Assembly: GCA_041936745.1 (NCBI GenBank)
Contig: JBHGWS010000035.1
Coordinates: forward strand, 1 to 26,950
Reading direction: 5' to 3'
Source: Darwinibacter acetoxidans_A
GTDB lineage: Bacteria > Bacillota > Limnochordia > Darwinibacteriales > Darwinibacteriaceae
Length of the DNA stretch: 26,950 nt
Numbering within the stretch: position 1 is the first letter of the stretch; the number at the start of each line of letters is the position of its first letter. Positions 7,620 through 15,577 of the stretch are shown in pieces. The translations under genes were made by a program, and so were the position numbers. A model generated the notes under the pieces. The model searched no databases and had not been told where the DNA came from. It worked only from the letters and a program-made list of their open reading frames with translations.

Positions 7620-8216
7620 ATGGTTCATGACCCTTGCCTTGTCGGACGAACTCACTGGAGTGATCCCCTTTCCAGCGCCTTTCTTGCCGTTACGTTGGCT
7701 TCCCTTTCGTTTGAAAAGAATGTCGCCATTGTCTGCGTTGGCACTGACCGTTCCACCGGCGACTCATTGGGCCCTTTTATCGGTTCGTCTTTAATCCGCC
7801 GGCAAAAACAAGGTTTACTGCCGGCGAACATCTCTATCCACGGTACACTCAATGATCCGGTCCATGCGCTCAATCTGGCTGAAATTGCCCGAAAGCTGTC
7901 TTTGACCCGCAGCCGGAGTACGCTGTTGGCCATAGATGCCTGCTTGGGCAGGGTAAAAAACATCGGTTACATATCAGTAAAAAAAGGGCCGCTGCGGCCC
8001 GGCACGGGAGTTAATAAGAAACTGCCCGTCATTGGTGATTATCATATCATAGGCGTTGTTAACGTCGCCGGTTTTATGGAACATGTTGTTCTGCAAAACA
8101 CCCGTTTATCGCTGGTCATTCAAATGGCCGAGGTCATTGCGGAAGCACTTGTCCTGACTTTTGGTTCCGTAAAACCCGGTTCTGAAGCGGCCTTGACGGC
8201 TTCTCACTTCATCTAA
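7620..8216 (+). CDS. yyaC: YyaC family sporulation protein (GPR-protease-like fold)
   Basis: This 198-residue protein belongs to the DUF1256/YyaC family, related in fold to the germination protease GPR and hydrogenase-maturation proteases. Diagnostic segments are VCVGTDRSTGDSLGPFIGS (residues 38-56), GTLNDPVHA and LLAIDACLG, with conserved acidic residues. Its exact biochemical role is not established; it is associated with spore formation. The ATG at 7620 follows GGGGAGGT at a spacing of 6. In Bacillus yyaC also lies next to spo0J, as here, so gene order supports the call. Together with Noc and Spo0J it suggests the organism can sporulate. Confidence 0.92.
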   Translation: MVHDPCLVGRTHWSDPLSSAFLAVTLASLSFEKNVAIVCVGTDRSTGDSLGPFIGSSLIRRQKQGLLPANISIHGTLNDPVHALNLAEIARKLSLTRSRSTLLAIDACLGRVKNIGYISVKKGPLRPGTGVNKKLPVIGDYHIIGVVNVAGFMEHVVLQNTRLSLVIQMAEVIAEALVLTFGSVKPGSEAALTASHFI

Positions 8217-8222
8217 CAAATA

Positions 8223-8238
8223 TGTTCTACGTGGAACA
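8223..8238. other. parS-like site, one mismatch
   Basis: TGTTCTACGTGGAACA differs from the perfect palindrome at 8302-8317 at one position (T for C in the left arm). It lies 6 bases after the yyaC stop, 79 bases from the second site. Confidence 0.8.
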
Positions 8239-8242
8239 TTCC

Positions 8243-8277
8243 TAAAAAAAGCAACTACTCCGCGGCGCCCGGTAGTT
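8243..8277 (-). terminator. Terminator of noc-soj-parB, between the two parS sites
   Basis: On the minus strand AACTAC and GTAGTT enclose a GC-rich 13-base loop that can pair further, followed by GC and a run of seven Ts. It lies about 50 bases after the parB stop. There is no T-run on the plus side for yyaC. Confidence 0.7.
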
Positions 8278-8301
8278 CTGTTCTCCGGCCCTAACATTAA
8301 T

Positions 8302-8317
8302 TGTTCCACGTGGAACA
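8302..8317. other. parS centromere site (perfect 16-bp palindrome)
   Basis: TGTTCCACGTGGAACA is a perfect inverted repeat fitting the bacterial parS consensus TGTTnCACGTGnAACA. It lies 9 bases beyond the parB stop, where ParB (Spo0J) would load as a CTP-dependent clamp to organise and segregate the origin. Confidence 0.95.
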
Positions 8318-8325
8318 TTAGGATC

Positions 8326-9168
8326 TTAGCGGCCCCGCAGGAAAGCCAACAGCCTTTCCAGTTCTTCATCGGAGTAATATTCTACCGCAATTTTGCCGCG
8401 CCCTTCCCGATAACTGATGGTGACCTTTGTACCCAAGCGCCTTTGCAGCTCTTCTTCCAACGCCACCAGCTCAACGTTTTTTGGCCTGGCTGCTTTCCGC
8501 GGCACCGCCGGCTCTTGCCGCTGTAAAACGGCTTCCAATTGGCGCACGGACAGCCCCTCTTCAACAACCCTTTTTGCTAAATCAGCCCGAGCTTTCTCCT
8601 CTTTGACTGCCAGCAGAACCTTGGCATGGCCGGCGCTTAAGTAGCCCTCCCGCACCAGCTGCTGCTCGGTCTTACCGAGCTGCAGAAGGCGTACAGCGTT
8701 TGCCACCGTAGAGCGTTTCTTGCCCACCGACTTCGCCACTTCCTCCTGCGTTAAACTGAACTCTGTCATCAACCGCTGATATCCTTCCGCCTCTTCCATA
8801 GCATTTAAATCCTGCCTCTGCAGGTTCTCCACCAAAGCAACCTGCATCATTTCCCGATCTTCAAAAGAACGTAAAATGGCCGGGACGTGAGTTAACCCGG
8901 CTAACTGGGCTGCCCTGACCCTTCTTTCGCCTGCCACAAGTTCGTAGACCTTTCCCTGCGAACGAAGAATTACCGGCTCTAACAGGCCGAATTGCACAAT
9001 TGATTCGGCCAACTCCTCCAGTTTCTCCTCATCAAAGTCCCGCCGCGGCTGAAACGGATTCGGTTCAATTAAAGCTAAAGGCACTTCTTGAATATCCCCT
9101 CTGGCCGCTGCCTCTTCCGCCTGAGGTATCAACGCCCGCAGGCCCTTTCCCAGCCTTTGTGTACTCAT
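8326..9168 (-). CDS. parB: Chromosome-partitioning protein ParB (Spo0J)
   Basis: This CTP-dependent DNA clamp binds parS, spreads along DNA, recruits SMC and works with Soj. In the 280-residue protein, residues 27-120 form the CTPase domain, with NPFQPRRDF, GERRVRA at 80-86 and ENLQRQDLN. Residues 135-185 form the helix-turn-helix, and the C-terminal 45 residues are the dimerisation domain. At the four positions known to separate ParB from Noc DNA specificity it has R152, A158, Q163 and G180. The first and last are ParB-type; the middle two differ from Caulobacter, as they do in other Firmicutes. The ATG at 9168 overlaps the soj stop by 4 bases, with GGAGGT upstream. It is the last gene of noc-soj-parB, next to two parS sites. 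Confidence 0.97.
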   Translation of the reverse strand: MSTQRLGKGLRALIPQAEEAAARGDIQEVPLALIEPNPFQPRRDFDEEKLEELAESIVQFGLLEPVILRSQGKVYELVAGERRVRAAQLAGLTHVPAILRSFEDREMMQVALVENLQRQDLNAMEEAEGYQRLMTEFSLTQEEVAKSVGKKRSTVANAVRLLQLGKTEQQLVREGYLSAGHAKVLLAVKEEKARADLAKRVVEEGLSVRQLEAVLQRQEPAVPRKAARPKNVELVALEEELQRRLGTKVTISYREGRGKIAVEYYSDEELERLLAFLRGR

Positions 9169-9929
9169 GAATTCAAAACCTCCTGCGCTAAACTTTCATA
9201 AGCCTGTGCTCCCTTGGAGTTAGCATCGTAAAGGGCAATGGGCTGGCCGAAACTGGGAGCCTCGCCCAAGCGGACATTGCGGGGAATCATGGACTCATAA
9301 ACTCTGACCGTATTTTGGAAATAGGTTTTAACATCCTGAATGACCTGGTGTGATAAATTAGTCCTTACGTCGAACATGGTCATTAAAACGCCTTCCCATT
9401 CCAACTGGGGGTTAAGGTGTTCTTGCACCATAGCAATGGTGCTCACCAGTTGGCTCAGCCCTTCCAAAGCGTAATATTCGCATTGAATCGGCACGAGGAC
9501 CGAGTTTGCCGCGGTCAGCCCGTTAATAGTTAAAAGACCCAAAGATGGCGGTGCATCAGTTAATATATAGTCGTAACGGGTCATCAACGGTTCCAAGGCC
9601 CTCTTTAAACGAAATTCCCGGGAAATGTTAGAGACCAGCTCGATCTCGGCCCCGGCAAGTTCAATTGTGGCCGGCGCCACATCAAAGCCCTCTACAGCGG
9701 TTCTTTGAATAATTTCTTCCATCTTCTCCCCTTCAATGAGCACCGAATACATGCAGCGGCGCACCCGGCTTTTATCCACGCCTACTCCGCTGGAAGCATT
9801 GCCCTGGGGGTCGATATCAACCAACAGCACCCTTTTGCCGGCCAAAGCCAAATAGGCACCTAAGTTGACCGCGGTCGTACTTTTCCCGACACCGCCCTTT
9901 TGATTGATTATAGAAATTACTCTAGCCAT
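9165..9929 (-). CDS. soj: Chromosome-partitioning ATPase ParA (Soj)
   Basis: This is a Walker-type ATPase that binds DNA as an ATP dimer. In Bacillus it also controls DnaA at the origin, and ParB stimulates its ATPase. The 254-residue protein has the deviant Walker A KGGVGKST at 11-18, VDIDPQGNAS from 37, and DAPPSLG further on. I chose ATG at 9929: AGAGGTGA lies 5 bases upstream and the protein then starts MARVISIINQ, as is standard. The longer TTG reading from 9959 would include the ribosome binding site. The start overlaps the end of noc by 8 bases. A Noc-type site lies inside the gene at 9613-9626. Confidence 0.97.
   Translation of the reverse strand: MARVISIINQKGGVGKSTTAVNLGAYLALAGKRVLLVDIDPQGNASSGVGVDKSRVRRCMYSVLIEGEKMEEIIQRTAVEGFDVAPATIELAGAEIELVSNISREFRLKRALEPLMTRYDYILTDAPPSLGLLTINGLTAANSVLVPIQCEYYALEGLSQLVSTIAMVQEHLNPQLEWEGVLMTMFDVRTNLSHQVIQDVKTYFQNTVRVYESMIPRNVRLGEAPSFGQPIALYDANSKGAQAYESLAQEVLNS
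9613..9626. other. Noc-binding-site-like palindrome inside soj
   Basis: AATTCCCGGGAAAT matches the Bacillus Noc-binding sequence ATTTCCCGGGAAAT at 13 of 14 positions. It encodes part of an Ile-Ser-Arg-Glu stretch of Soj. Confidence 0.55.
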
Positions 9930-10803
9930 CGATTTCACCTCTTTGCGGCTTTTTAACAATTACGACAATGCGAAACGCCTCTGCGTCTTCTTCCTCTATT
10001 ATCTCAACATCCAGCCCGCTGGGTTCCAGCGTGTCTGTGAGCTGGCGGATGCTGTTGGTGAGTAAGCGGATATCCTTAAACACAAGCTTCCTCGTACTGG
10101 CTTCTTTCTTCTGCTGTGGCGGTTTTTGTCGTTTTTCCGAGAGTTTGGTTTTCACTAATTCTTCTGTCTGCTTAACAGTCAAACCATTTTCAACCACCGC
10201 CGCCAACACCTTCAGCTGTTCAGCTTCCGAACTTAAACGGAGCAGGCAGCGGGCATGCCGTTCTGAGAGCATTTCCCGGGAAATAATTTTCTGTACCTCT
10301 GCCGGCAGCTTCAGCAACCTGATCTTATTCGCAATATTTGCTTGGCTGATACCCAAACGGCCGGCCAGCTCTTCCTGGGTTAAATTAAATTCTTCCAAAA
10401 GGCGGCTGTAGCCGGCCGCGACCTCAAACACGTGCAGATCCTCTCGCTGCAAATTTTCTATCAAAGCCAGTTCCGCTGCTTCCTTATCCTCGATATCCCG
10501 CACAATGGCGGGAATAACCTCCCAGCCTAATTTGCGGCAGGCACGCAAACGCCGCTCGCCAACTATAACTTCATAGCCTACTTCGCCCCTGCGGACCACA
10601 ATGGGATGCAGAACGCCGTGTATTTCAATGGACTCGGCCAATTCGGCCAAAGTATCATCGGCAAAGTCCCTCCGTGGTTGAAATTTACCCGCTCGGATCA
10701 GATGGATGGGCAGGGCTTGAATTTCCTCCGTCCAATTCTCCGCCGATTTCTCTTCTTTTCCTTCCCTCCGCCGCCGACTGAGCAAGACATCCGTTAATTT
10801 CAT
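9922..10803 (-). CDS. noc: Nucleoid occlusion protein Noc (ParB paralogue)
   Basis: Noc binds dispersed sites and the membrane, and blocks FtsZ-ring assembly over the nucleoid. This 293-residue protein has the ParB/CTPase domain (FQPRRDF, GERRLRA at 82-88, ENLQREDLH) and a helix-turn-helix around 141-185. The four residues known to set Noc rather than ParB specificity (Gln, Lys, Lys, Arg) are all present as Q154, K160, K165 and R182. The C-terminal region resembles Bacillus Noc. The N-terminus, MKLTDVLLSRRRREGK, could be the membrane-targeting amphipathic helix. The ATG at 10803 has GAGGTGA 6 bases upstream. It is first in noc-soj-parB. A weak TTGAGG / TACAGA promoter may lie 60-90 bases upstream. 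Confidence 0.95.
   Translation of the reverse strand: MKLTDVLLSRRRREGKEEKSAENWTEEIQALPIHLIRAGKFQPRRDFADDTLAELAESIEIHGVLHPIVVRRGEVGYEVIVGERRLRACRKLGWEVIPAIVRDIEDKEAAELALIENLQREDLHVFEVAAGYSRLLEEFNLTQEELAGRLGISQANIANKIRLLKLPAEVQKIISREMLSERHARCLLRLSSEAEQLKVLAAVVENGLTVKQTEELVKTKLSEKRQKPPQQKKEASTRKLVFKDIRLLTNSIRQLTDTLEPSGLDVEIIEEEDAEAFRIVVIVKKPQRGEIDG
10271..10284. other. Perfect Noc-binding site inside noc
   Basis: ATTTCCCGGGAAAT is a perfect 14-base palindrome identical to the Noc-binding sequence described in Bacillus subtilis. It lies inside the noc coding region (codons for I-I-S-R-E-M), so Noc may bind its own gene. Confidence 0.75.
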
Positions 10804-10875
10804 GCACGTTCACCTCACAGCTTGCTTACCTTATTCTGTATGTTTTAGCTAGTTCCTCCTCAAATGGCGGCCAAC

Positions 10876-10900
10876 AAAAAAAGAGCGCCGGCGGCGCTCT
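10876..10900 (-). terminator. Terminator of mnmE-mnmG-rsmG
   Basis: AGAGCGCC and GGCGCTCT form a perfect 8-bp stem with a 3-base loop, followed on the minus strand by seven Ts. The stem overlaps the rsmG stop codon. It isolates noc-soj-parB from the tRNA-modification operon. Confidence 0.93.
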
Positions 10901-11630
10901 ATAAAAGAGGTCTTTTTTCCGGTATTCCCGGACGCCGGGGATACCTCCCCGGAGTAGGACCGATTTTTTCAAAAAGCAAGAGATTTCTTTCACCCATAGC
11001 AAAAGGAAGCTCCAGCGGGAATGCTTGTTCGAGCCGCATCTTCAGTTCTTTCATCGCTGTTTCGCTTTCTTTTAATTCCTGGCCGCTTTCCGCCCCTTTA
11101 TAGGCAATAAATTTACCGCCCACAGCAGCAAGAGGGCTGCCAAGCTCCAAAAGGATCGGTAAAGGTGCCACCGCCCGACTGACCACCAGATCATATTTTT
11201 CCCGCTGGCCGCTTTGGCGGCCCATCTCTTCCGCCCTGGCATGACTGCATTGAACGTTAGTAATGCCCAAGTCGTCCACCGCCCTTTTGAGAAAAAGGAT
11301 CCGCTTGCGCAGTGAATCCACCAAATGCCAGGACCATTCATCTTTAACTAAAGCCAGCGGTAGGCCGGGGAAACCGGCGCCCGTGCCTAAATCAAGGCAG
11401 GCGGCCTTTTTTGGCAGATCCAAAAGCAGAATGCTTAAGCTGTCCAAAAAGTGTTTGACGGCCATCTCCCGCGGCTTCACCAGCCGTGTGAGGTTCAACC
11501 TCCGGTTTGCCCTCAGGATAATAGTACTGAACTCTGCCATTTTCCGCCGAATCTCGGGCGCAAGCTCCATGCCCATTTCTAAGCTGCCTGCTGCCAGGGT
11601 GTCTTCAAAAAGCTCAAGATCAAATTTCAT
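10899..11630 (-). CDS. rsmG: 16S rRNA (guanine527-N7)-methyltransferase
   Basis: RsmG (GidB) methylates G527 of 16S rRNA with S-adenosylmethionine; loss is known to give low-level streptomycin resistance. The 243-residue protein carries the SAM-binding motif LDLGTGAGFPGL at 79-90, preceded by the KHFLDSL segment, and VVSRAVAPL further on; all are typical of the family. The ATG at 11630 lies 11 bases inside the end of mnmG, with GGAG 8 bases upstream. The tail after residue 225 (GPTPGRYPRRPGIPEK) is the usual proline/arginine-rich end. It is last in mnmE-mnmG-rsmG. Confidence 0.96.
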   Translation of the reverse strand: MKFDLELFEDTLAAGSLEMGMELAPEIRRKMAEFSTIILRANRRLNLTRLVKPREMAVKHFLDSLSILLLDLPKKAACLDLGTGAGFPGLPLALVKDEWSWHLVDSLRKRILFLKRAVDDLGITNVQCSHARAEEMGRQSGQREKYDLVVSRAVAPLPILLELGSPLAAVGGKFIAYKGAESGQELKESETAMKELKMRLEQAFPLELPFAMGERNLLLFEKIGPTPGRYPRRPGIPEKRPLL

Positions 11631-13491
11631 CTTTACTTCTCCGCTGCCTCTGCTCCAAATGGACCAACAAGACGTTAATGTCCGCCGGCGTCACGCCGGG
11701 TATCCGGGAAGCCTGGCCCACAGAAGCAGGCCTTACAGTACTCAGCCTGCCGGCCGCTTCTCTGGAAAGGCCTTTAAGATCGGCGTAGGGGAAATCTTTT
11801 GGCAGTAGTTTCTTTTCCATTCTTTCAAACCGTTCAATAGCCGCCTCCTGCCTGCTCAGGTAGCCCTCGTATTTAACGCGGATCTGCACCTGCTCCACTA
11901 CATCGGCCGGAAGATTCGGAAGCTCGCTTATTTCACCTAAATCACCATAGCTCAATTCCGGCCGGCGCAGCAGGTCAGCTAAGCTGGCACCGTGCTTCAG
12001 CGGTGCCGTGCCGATTTTGGTTAATTTTTTATTAATTTCCTTCGTGCCGCCGATAACCGTTTCATTCAATCTTTCAATCTCTTTTTCTATCAGGCTCTGT
12101 TTTTTCTCAAAGGCTTTAAAGCGCTCTTCGCTGATTAGGCCCAAAGAATATCCCAGTGGGGTTAAACGGGCATCCGCGTTGTCCATCCGCAAAGTTAAGC
12201 GGTGTTCCGAGCGGGATGTCATCATGCGGTAAGGTTCATCGGTCCCCTTAGTTACCAAATCGTCAATTAAAACGCCGATATAACCTTGGGAGCGGGGGAT
12301 TATGACAGGCTCTTTGCCTGCAAGGAATAAAGAAGCATTAATGCCCGCGATTATGCCCTGCGCAGCAGCTTCTTCGTAACCAGAAGTGCCGTTAATCTGG
12401 CCGGCGCAGAACAAACCGGAAATATCTTTTGTCTCCAAAGATGGCGACAGGGCTAAAGGATCGATGCAGTCATATTCTATAGCATAGGCGGGCCTCATTA
12501 TTTCCACATTTTCAAACCCCGGGATAGTCTTTAACATCTCTTCCTGCACTTCCAGAGGCAGGGAAGTGGAGGAACCGCTTAAATAGGCTTCGTTGGTCTG
12601 CCAGCCTTCCGGTTCAATAAAGACCTGGTGGCTTTTGCGGTCGGGAAACTCTACAACTTTGCTTTCAATGCTGGGGCAGTATCTGGGGCCGGGCCCTGTA
12701 ATGGCTCCGCTGTACATCGATGTCCTGCTTAAATTCTCTTTAATAATCCGATGTGTCTCTTCCGTCGTATAAGTTACCCAGCAGGGCGCCTGCTCTATCT
12801 CAATGGAGCCGGTTTCAAAAGAAAACCCCTTTATATTTTCCTCGCCCGGCAGTTTCTCCAAAAGATCAAAGTTTAGAGACCGCAAATTAACGCGGGGAGG
12901 AGTACCTGTTTTAAAACGGACGATAGGCAGCCAGCGCGCCAGGTTTTTCGCTAAGGAAACAGATGTATGTTGGCCCTGCGGGCCTGATTCGTATTGGAGT
13001 TCGCCGATGTGAATAACTGAGCGCAGGTACGTACCGGTGGTGAGAATAACCACCTTGGCACGCACTTTAATCCCACCGCGTAAAACGACACCGTTCACTC
13101 TTCCGTTACTAATAAGGAGATCCGTTACTAATGCTTCTTTTAGATAAAGATTGGGCGTGGTTTCTAAAATTGTCTTCATGCGCCTTTGATATAATTTGCG
13201 GTCGAGCTGCACCCGCAGCGACTGCACAGCGGGCCCGCGCCTGGTATTCAGCATCCTCATCTGCATTAAAGTGGCGTCGCAGTTTTTGGCGATCTCGCCG
13301 CCTAGAGCATCAATCTCCCGCACCAAAGTAGCTTTCCCCGAGCCGCCGATGCTGGGATTACAGGGAAGCAGCGCAACGTTATCTAAATTAAGGGTCAAAA
13401 CCAAAACCCGCCGGCCCAGCCGCGCCGCAGCCAAGGCCGCTTCCGAACCGGCATGGCCGGCCCCTACAACAATAACATCGTAATCAACCAT
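11620..13491 (-). CDS. mnmG: tRNA uridine-5-carboxymethylaminomethyl modification enzyme MnmG (GidA)
   Basis: This FAD-dependent enzyme acts with MnmE to modify the wobble uridine of certain tRNAs (cmnm5U), in the cytoplasm. The 623-residue protein has the FAD dinucleotide motif VVGAGHAGSE at 8-17, CNPSIGG at 44-50 and RYCPSIE, with the conserved cysteine at 272. It ends with the helical MnmE-interaction domain. I chose ATG at 13491 because GGAAGGA lies about 5 bases upstream and the protein then begins VDYDVIVVG. The TTG at 13518 would lie inside mnmE and before that site. The gap to mnmE is 11 bases. Confidence 0.97.
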   Translation of the reverse strand: MVDYDVIVVGAGHAGSEAALAAARLGRRVLVLTLNLDNVALLPCNPSIGGSGKATLVREIDALGGEIAKNCDATLMQMRMLNTRRGPAVQSLRVQLDRKLYQRRMKTILETTPNLYLKEALVTDLLISNGRVNGVVLRGGIKVRAKVVILTTGTYLRSVIHIGELQYESGPQGQHTSVSLAKNLARWLPIVRFKTGTPPRVNLRSLNFDLLEKLPGEENIKGFSFETGSIEIEQAPCWVTYTTEETHRIIKENLSRTSMYSGAITGPGPRYCPSIESKVVEFPDRKSHQVFIEPEGWQTNEAYLSGSSTSLPLEVQEEMLKTIPGFENVEIMRPAYAIEYDCIDPLALSPSLETKDISGLFCAGQINGTSGYEEAAAQGIIAGINASLFLAGKEPVIIPRSQGYIGVLIDDLVTKGTDEPYRMMTSRSEHRLTLRMDNADARLTPLGYSLGLISEERFKAFEKKQSLIEKEIERLNETVIGGTKEINKKLTKIGTAPLKHGASLADLLRRPELSYGDLGEISELPNLPADVVEQVQIRVKYEGYLSRQEAAIERFERMEKKLLPKDFPYADLKGLSREAAGRLSTVRPASVGQASRIPGVTPADINVLLVHLEQRQRRSKDEI

Positions 13492-13502
13492 ACTTATCCT
13501 TC

Positions 13503-14885
13503 CTACTTCCCGATGCAAAACTGCTCAAAAATTCGATCAAGGACATTCTCCCGAACAGTCTCACCGGTAATCTCGCCTAAATTTTCTAAAGCGGTATACA
13601 AATCAACTGTAATCAGATCCACGGGGAATCCTTCCCTTAAGGTCTTAAGTGCCTGTTCTAAGGCGGTTTTAGCCTTCTTTAAACTCTGTTTATGCCTGGT
13701 GCGGGTAATAATTGCCCGAGTCCCCGCGGCCTTTTTATTGAAGCCACCGCCCGCATAAGCAAGGATGGCATCAATTAAGTGAGCCAGGTCCCCTTTTAGA
13801 AAGGAAGTTTTGAGCACCTTGGCGCTGCCCAAATCGCCTAACTCTTTTATCTCCCAAGCGGGCGGTAAGTCGATCTTATTAATAAGAATGATGCGTTTTT
13901 TGTCCTTGGCCCGCTCCAGTATTTCAAAATCCTCTTTTTCCAAAGGCACGCTGCTGTCGACAACGTGTAAAACTAAATCCGCGGCTGCCAGAACTTCCAG
14001 AGATCTTTCAACGCCCAAGCGCTCCACAAGGTCTTCGCCTCTTCTAATGCCCGCGGTATCTATCAAGCGGAGGGGAAGGCCCCGCAGATTGACCACTTCT
14101 TCAATTGTATCCCTGGTTGTACCGGGGATATCTGTGACCAAAGCCCTGTTTTCATTCAAAAGCCTGTTTAAAAGGCTCGATTTACCCACGTTCGGCTTGC
14201 CTGTTATCACTGTTTTTAAGCCTTCCCGCAAAACTTTACCATCATCTGAAGTGGCGATTAAGGCGTTCAACTCTTTTAAGCCCAGGCTAATAATTTCTTC
14301 CATCTCCCCAATCTCTAAATCGGGGACATCGTCTTCCGGGAAATCCAGCATGGCCTCAACTCGCACCACAATGCCGTAGAGGCGCTCTTTAACTGCGCCG
14401 ATGCGCCTGCTGAGGCTGCCTTCAAGTTGGTCAACGGCAACCTGCAGCCCCAATTCAGTGCGGGACCGCACAATATCTATTACGGCTTCGGCCTGGGCCA
14501 AATCCAAACGGCCGTTTAAAAATGCTCTTTTGGTAAATTCACCCGGGGCCGCCACCTCCGCTCCTAATTCCAGTGCCTGCTGCAATATTTCCCGCACGAC
14601 GACAACACCGCCGTGGGTCTGCAGTTCCACCACATCTTCACCCGTGTAAGAGTGGGGGCCTAACATTACTAAGGCGAGGGCTTCATCGAGGGCCTGCCCC
14701 GTTTTTGGGTTAATTACCTTACCATAGCGCATTTGGTAGGTAGGCAGATCCTTCAGCCGTTCGCCCCTTTTGGCCTTGAAGATCTGATCGGCTATTGTTA
14801 CTGCTTGGGGCCCGCTTATGCGGACTATGCCAATGCCCCCTTCACCTAAAGGCGTGGCTACGGCTGCAATCGTATCTATGGTCAC
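13503..14885 (-). CDS. mnmE: tRNA modification GTPase MnmE (TrmE)
   Basis: This potassium-activated GTPase is the partner of MnmG. The N-terminal folate-binding domain begins DTIAAVATPLGEGGIGIVR. In numbering from the GTG at 14894 the G domain has GKPNVGKSS (232-240), GTTRD (258-262), DTAG (279-282) and NKID (339-342), and the protein ends with the catalytic CIGK. Two GTG starts are possible. The GTG at 14885 (460 residues) has GAGGTGA 5 bases upstream; the GTG at 14894 has GGAG 5 bases upstream. I prefer 14885 for the stronger site. The jag terminator lies only about 20 bases before this start, so transcription must come from read-through or from a promoter embedded there. Confidence 0.96.
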   Translation of the reverse strand: MTIDTIAAVATPLGEGGIGIVRISGPQAVTIADQIFKAKRGERLKDLPTYQMRYGKVINPKTGQALDEALALVMLGPHSYTGEDVVELQTHGGVVVVREILQQALELGAEVAAPGEFTKRAFLNGRLDLAQAEAVIDIVRSRTELGLQVAVDQLEGSLSRRIGAVKERLYGIVVRVEAMLDFPEDDVPDLEIGEMEEIISLGLKELNALIATSDDGKVLREGLKTVITGKPNVGKSSLLNRLLNENRALVTDIPGTTRDTIEEVVNLRGLPLRLIDTAGIRRGEDLVERLGVERSLEVLAAADLVLHVVDSSVPLEKEDFEILERAKDKKRIILINKIDLPPAWEIKELGDLGSAKVLKTSFLKGDLAHLIDAILAYAGGGFNKKAAGTRAIITRTRHKQSLKKAKTALEQALKTLREGFPVDLITVDLYTALENLGEITGETVRENVLDRIFEQFCIGK

Positions 14886-14913
14886 CTTGCTCACCTCAAC
14901 TCCATTTTACCAT

Positions 14914-14942
14914 AAAAAAAAGGGTGTACCGGGGGTACACCC
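14914..14942 (-). terminator. Terminator between jag and mnmE
   Basis: GGGTGTACC and GGTACACCC form a perfect 9-bp stem around a GGG loop, followed on the minus strand by eight Ts. It lies 8 bases after the jag stop. Confidence 0.92.
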
Positions 14943-14950
14943 AAACTTGT

Positions 14951-15577
14951 TTACTTGGGGAGGATTATCACCCTCCGGTGGGGATCGTCCCCTTCACTGT
15001 GGGTTTCCACTCCGGAAAAGCCCTGCAGTTCTTTATGGACGATCCGGCGTTCGGCCGGGTTCATCGGATCGAGGGCAACTCTGCGCCCGGTCGTTTCCGC
15101 CTTTACCGCCAGCCTCTGGGCAAGCGTACGCAGCGTTTCCTCCCGTTTTAAGCGGTAGCTGCCGATATCCAGGTTAATTCGAATCCACTGGCCCCCCTGC
15201 CGATTGACCGCCAAGTTGGTGATGTACTGCAGGCTGTTTAAAGTCTGCCCTCTGCGCCCGATTAAAATGCCTAAATCGCTGCCCGTCACCTGCAGGCTCA
15301 CTGCTTCTTCATCACTTTTCCCGGTGATGGAAGTCTCTACGCCCATTTTGGCAAAGAGTGCTTCCAGGAACTGCAAAGCCGCCTCCTTTTTCAATTCGTG
15401 ATTTGGCCTTACTTCTGCCCTGATGCGGGCCTGTTTAGAGCCGATGATGCCTAAAAAACCTTTGTTTCCTTCGTCGAGAACCGTTATATCAACATGTTCC
15501 TTCTTTGCTTCCAGTTTTTGCAAAGCCTCATCAATGGCTTCTTCCACAGTCCGCGCCGCAACTTCAATAGATTTCAT
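14951..15577 (-). CDS. jag: RNA-binding protein Jag (KhpB)
   Basis: This 208-residue RNA-binding protein has the Jag-N domain (residues 1-55, with GNKGFLGIIGSKQA), a KH domain with the GXXG loop in GILIGRRGQT (103-112), and an R3H domain with NPAERRIVH (173-181). The family pairs with KhpA and is linked to cell envelope and small-RNA control in Gram-positive bacteria. The ATG at 15577 overlaps the yidC stop by one base (TAATG), which suggests coupling with yidC, its usual neighbour. It is the last gene of rpmH-rnpA-yidD-yidC-jag. Confidence 0.95.
   Translation of the reverse strand: MKSIEVAARTVEEAIDEALQKLEAKKEHVDITVLDEGNKGFLGIIGSKQARIRAEVRPNHELKKEAALQFLEALFAKMGVETSITGKSDEEAVSLQVTGSDLGILIGRRGQTLNSLQYITNLAVNRQGGQWIRINLDIGSYRLKREETLRTLAQRLAVKAETTGRRVALDPMNPAERRIVHKELQGFSGVETHSEGDDPHRRVIILPK

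Noticed and set aside
13810..14379. 189-codon open frame on the plus strand inside mnmE
   Set aside because: It is antisense to the conserved GTPase domain; a serine- and arginine-rich shadow frame with no family features.
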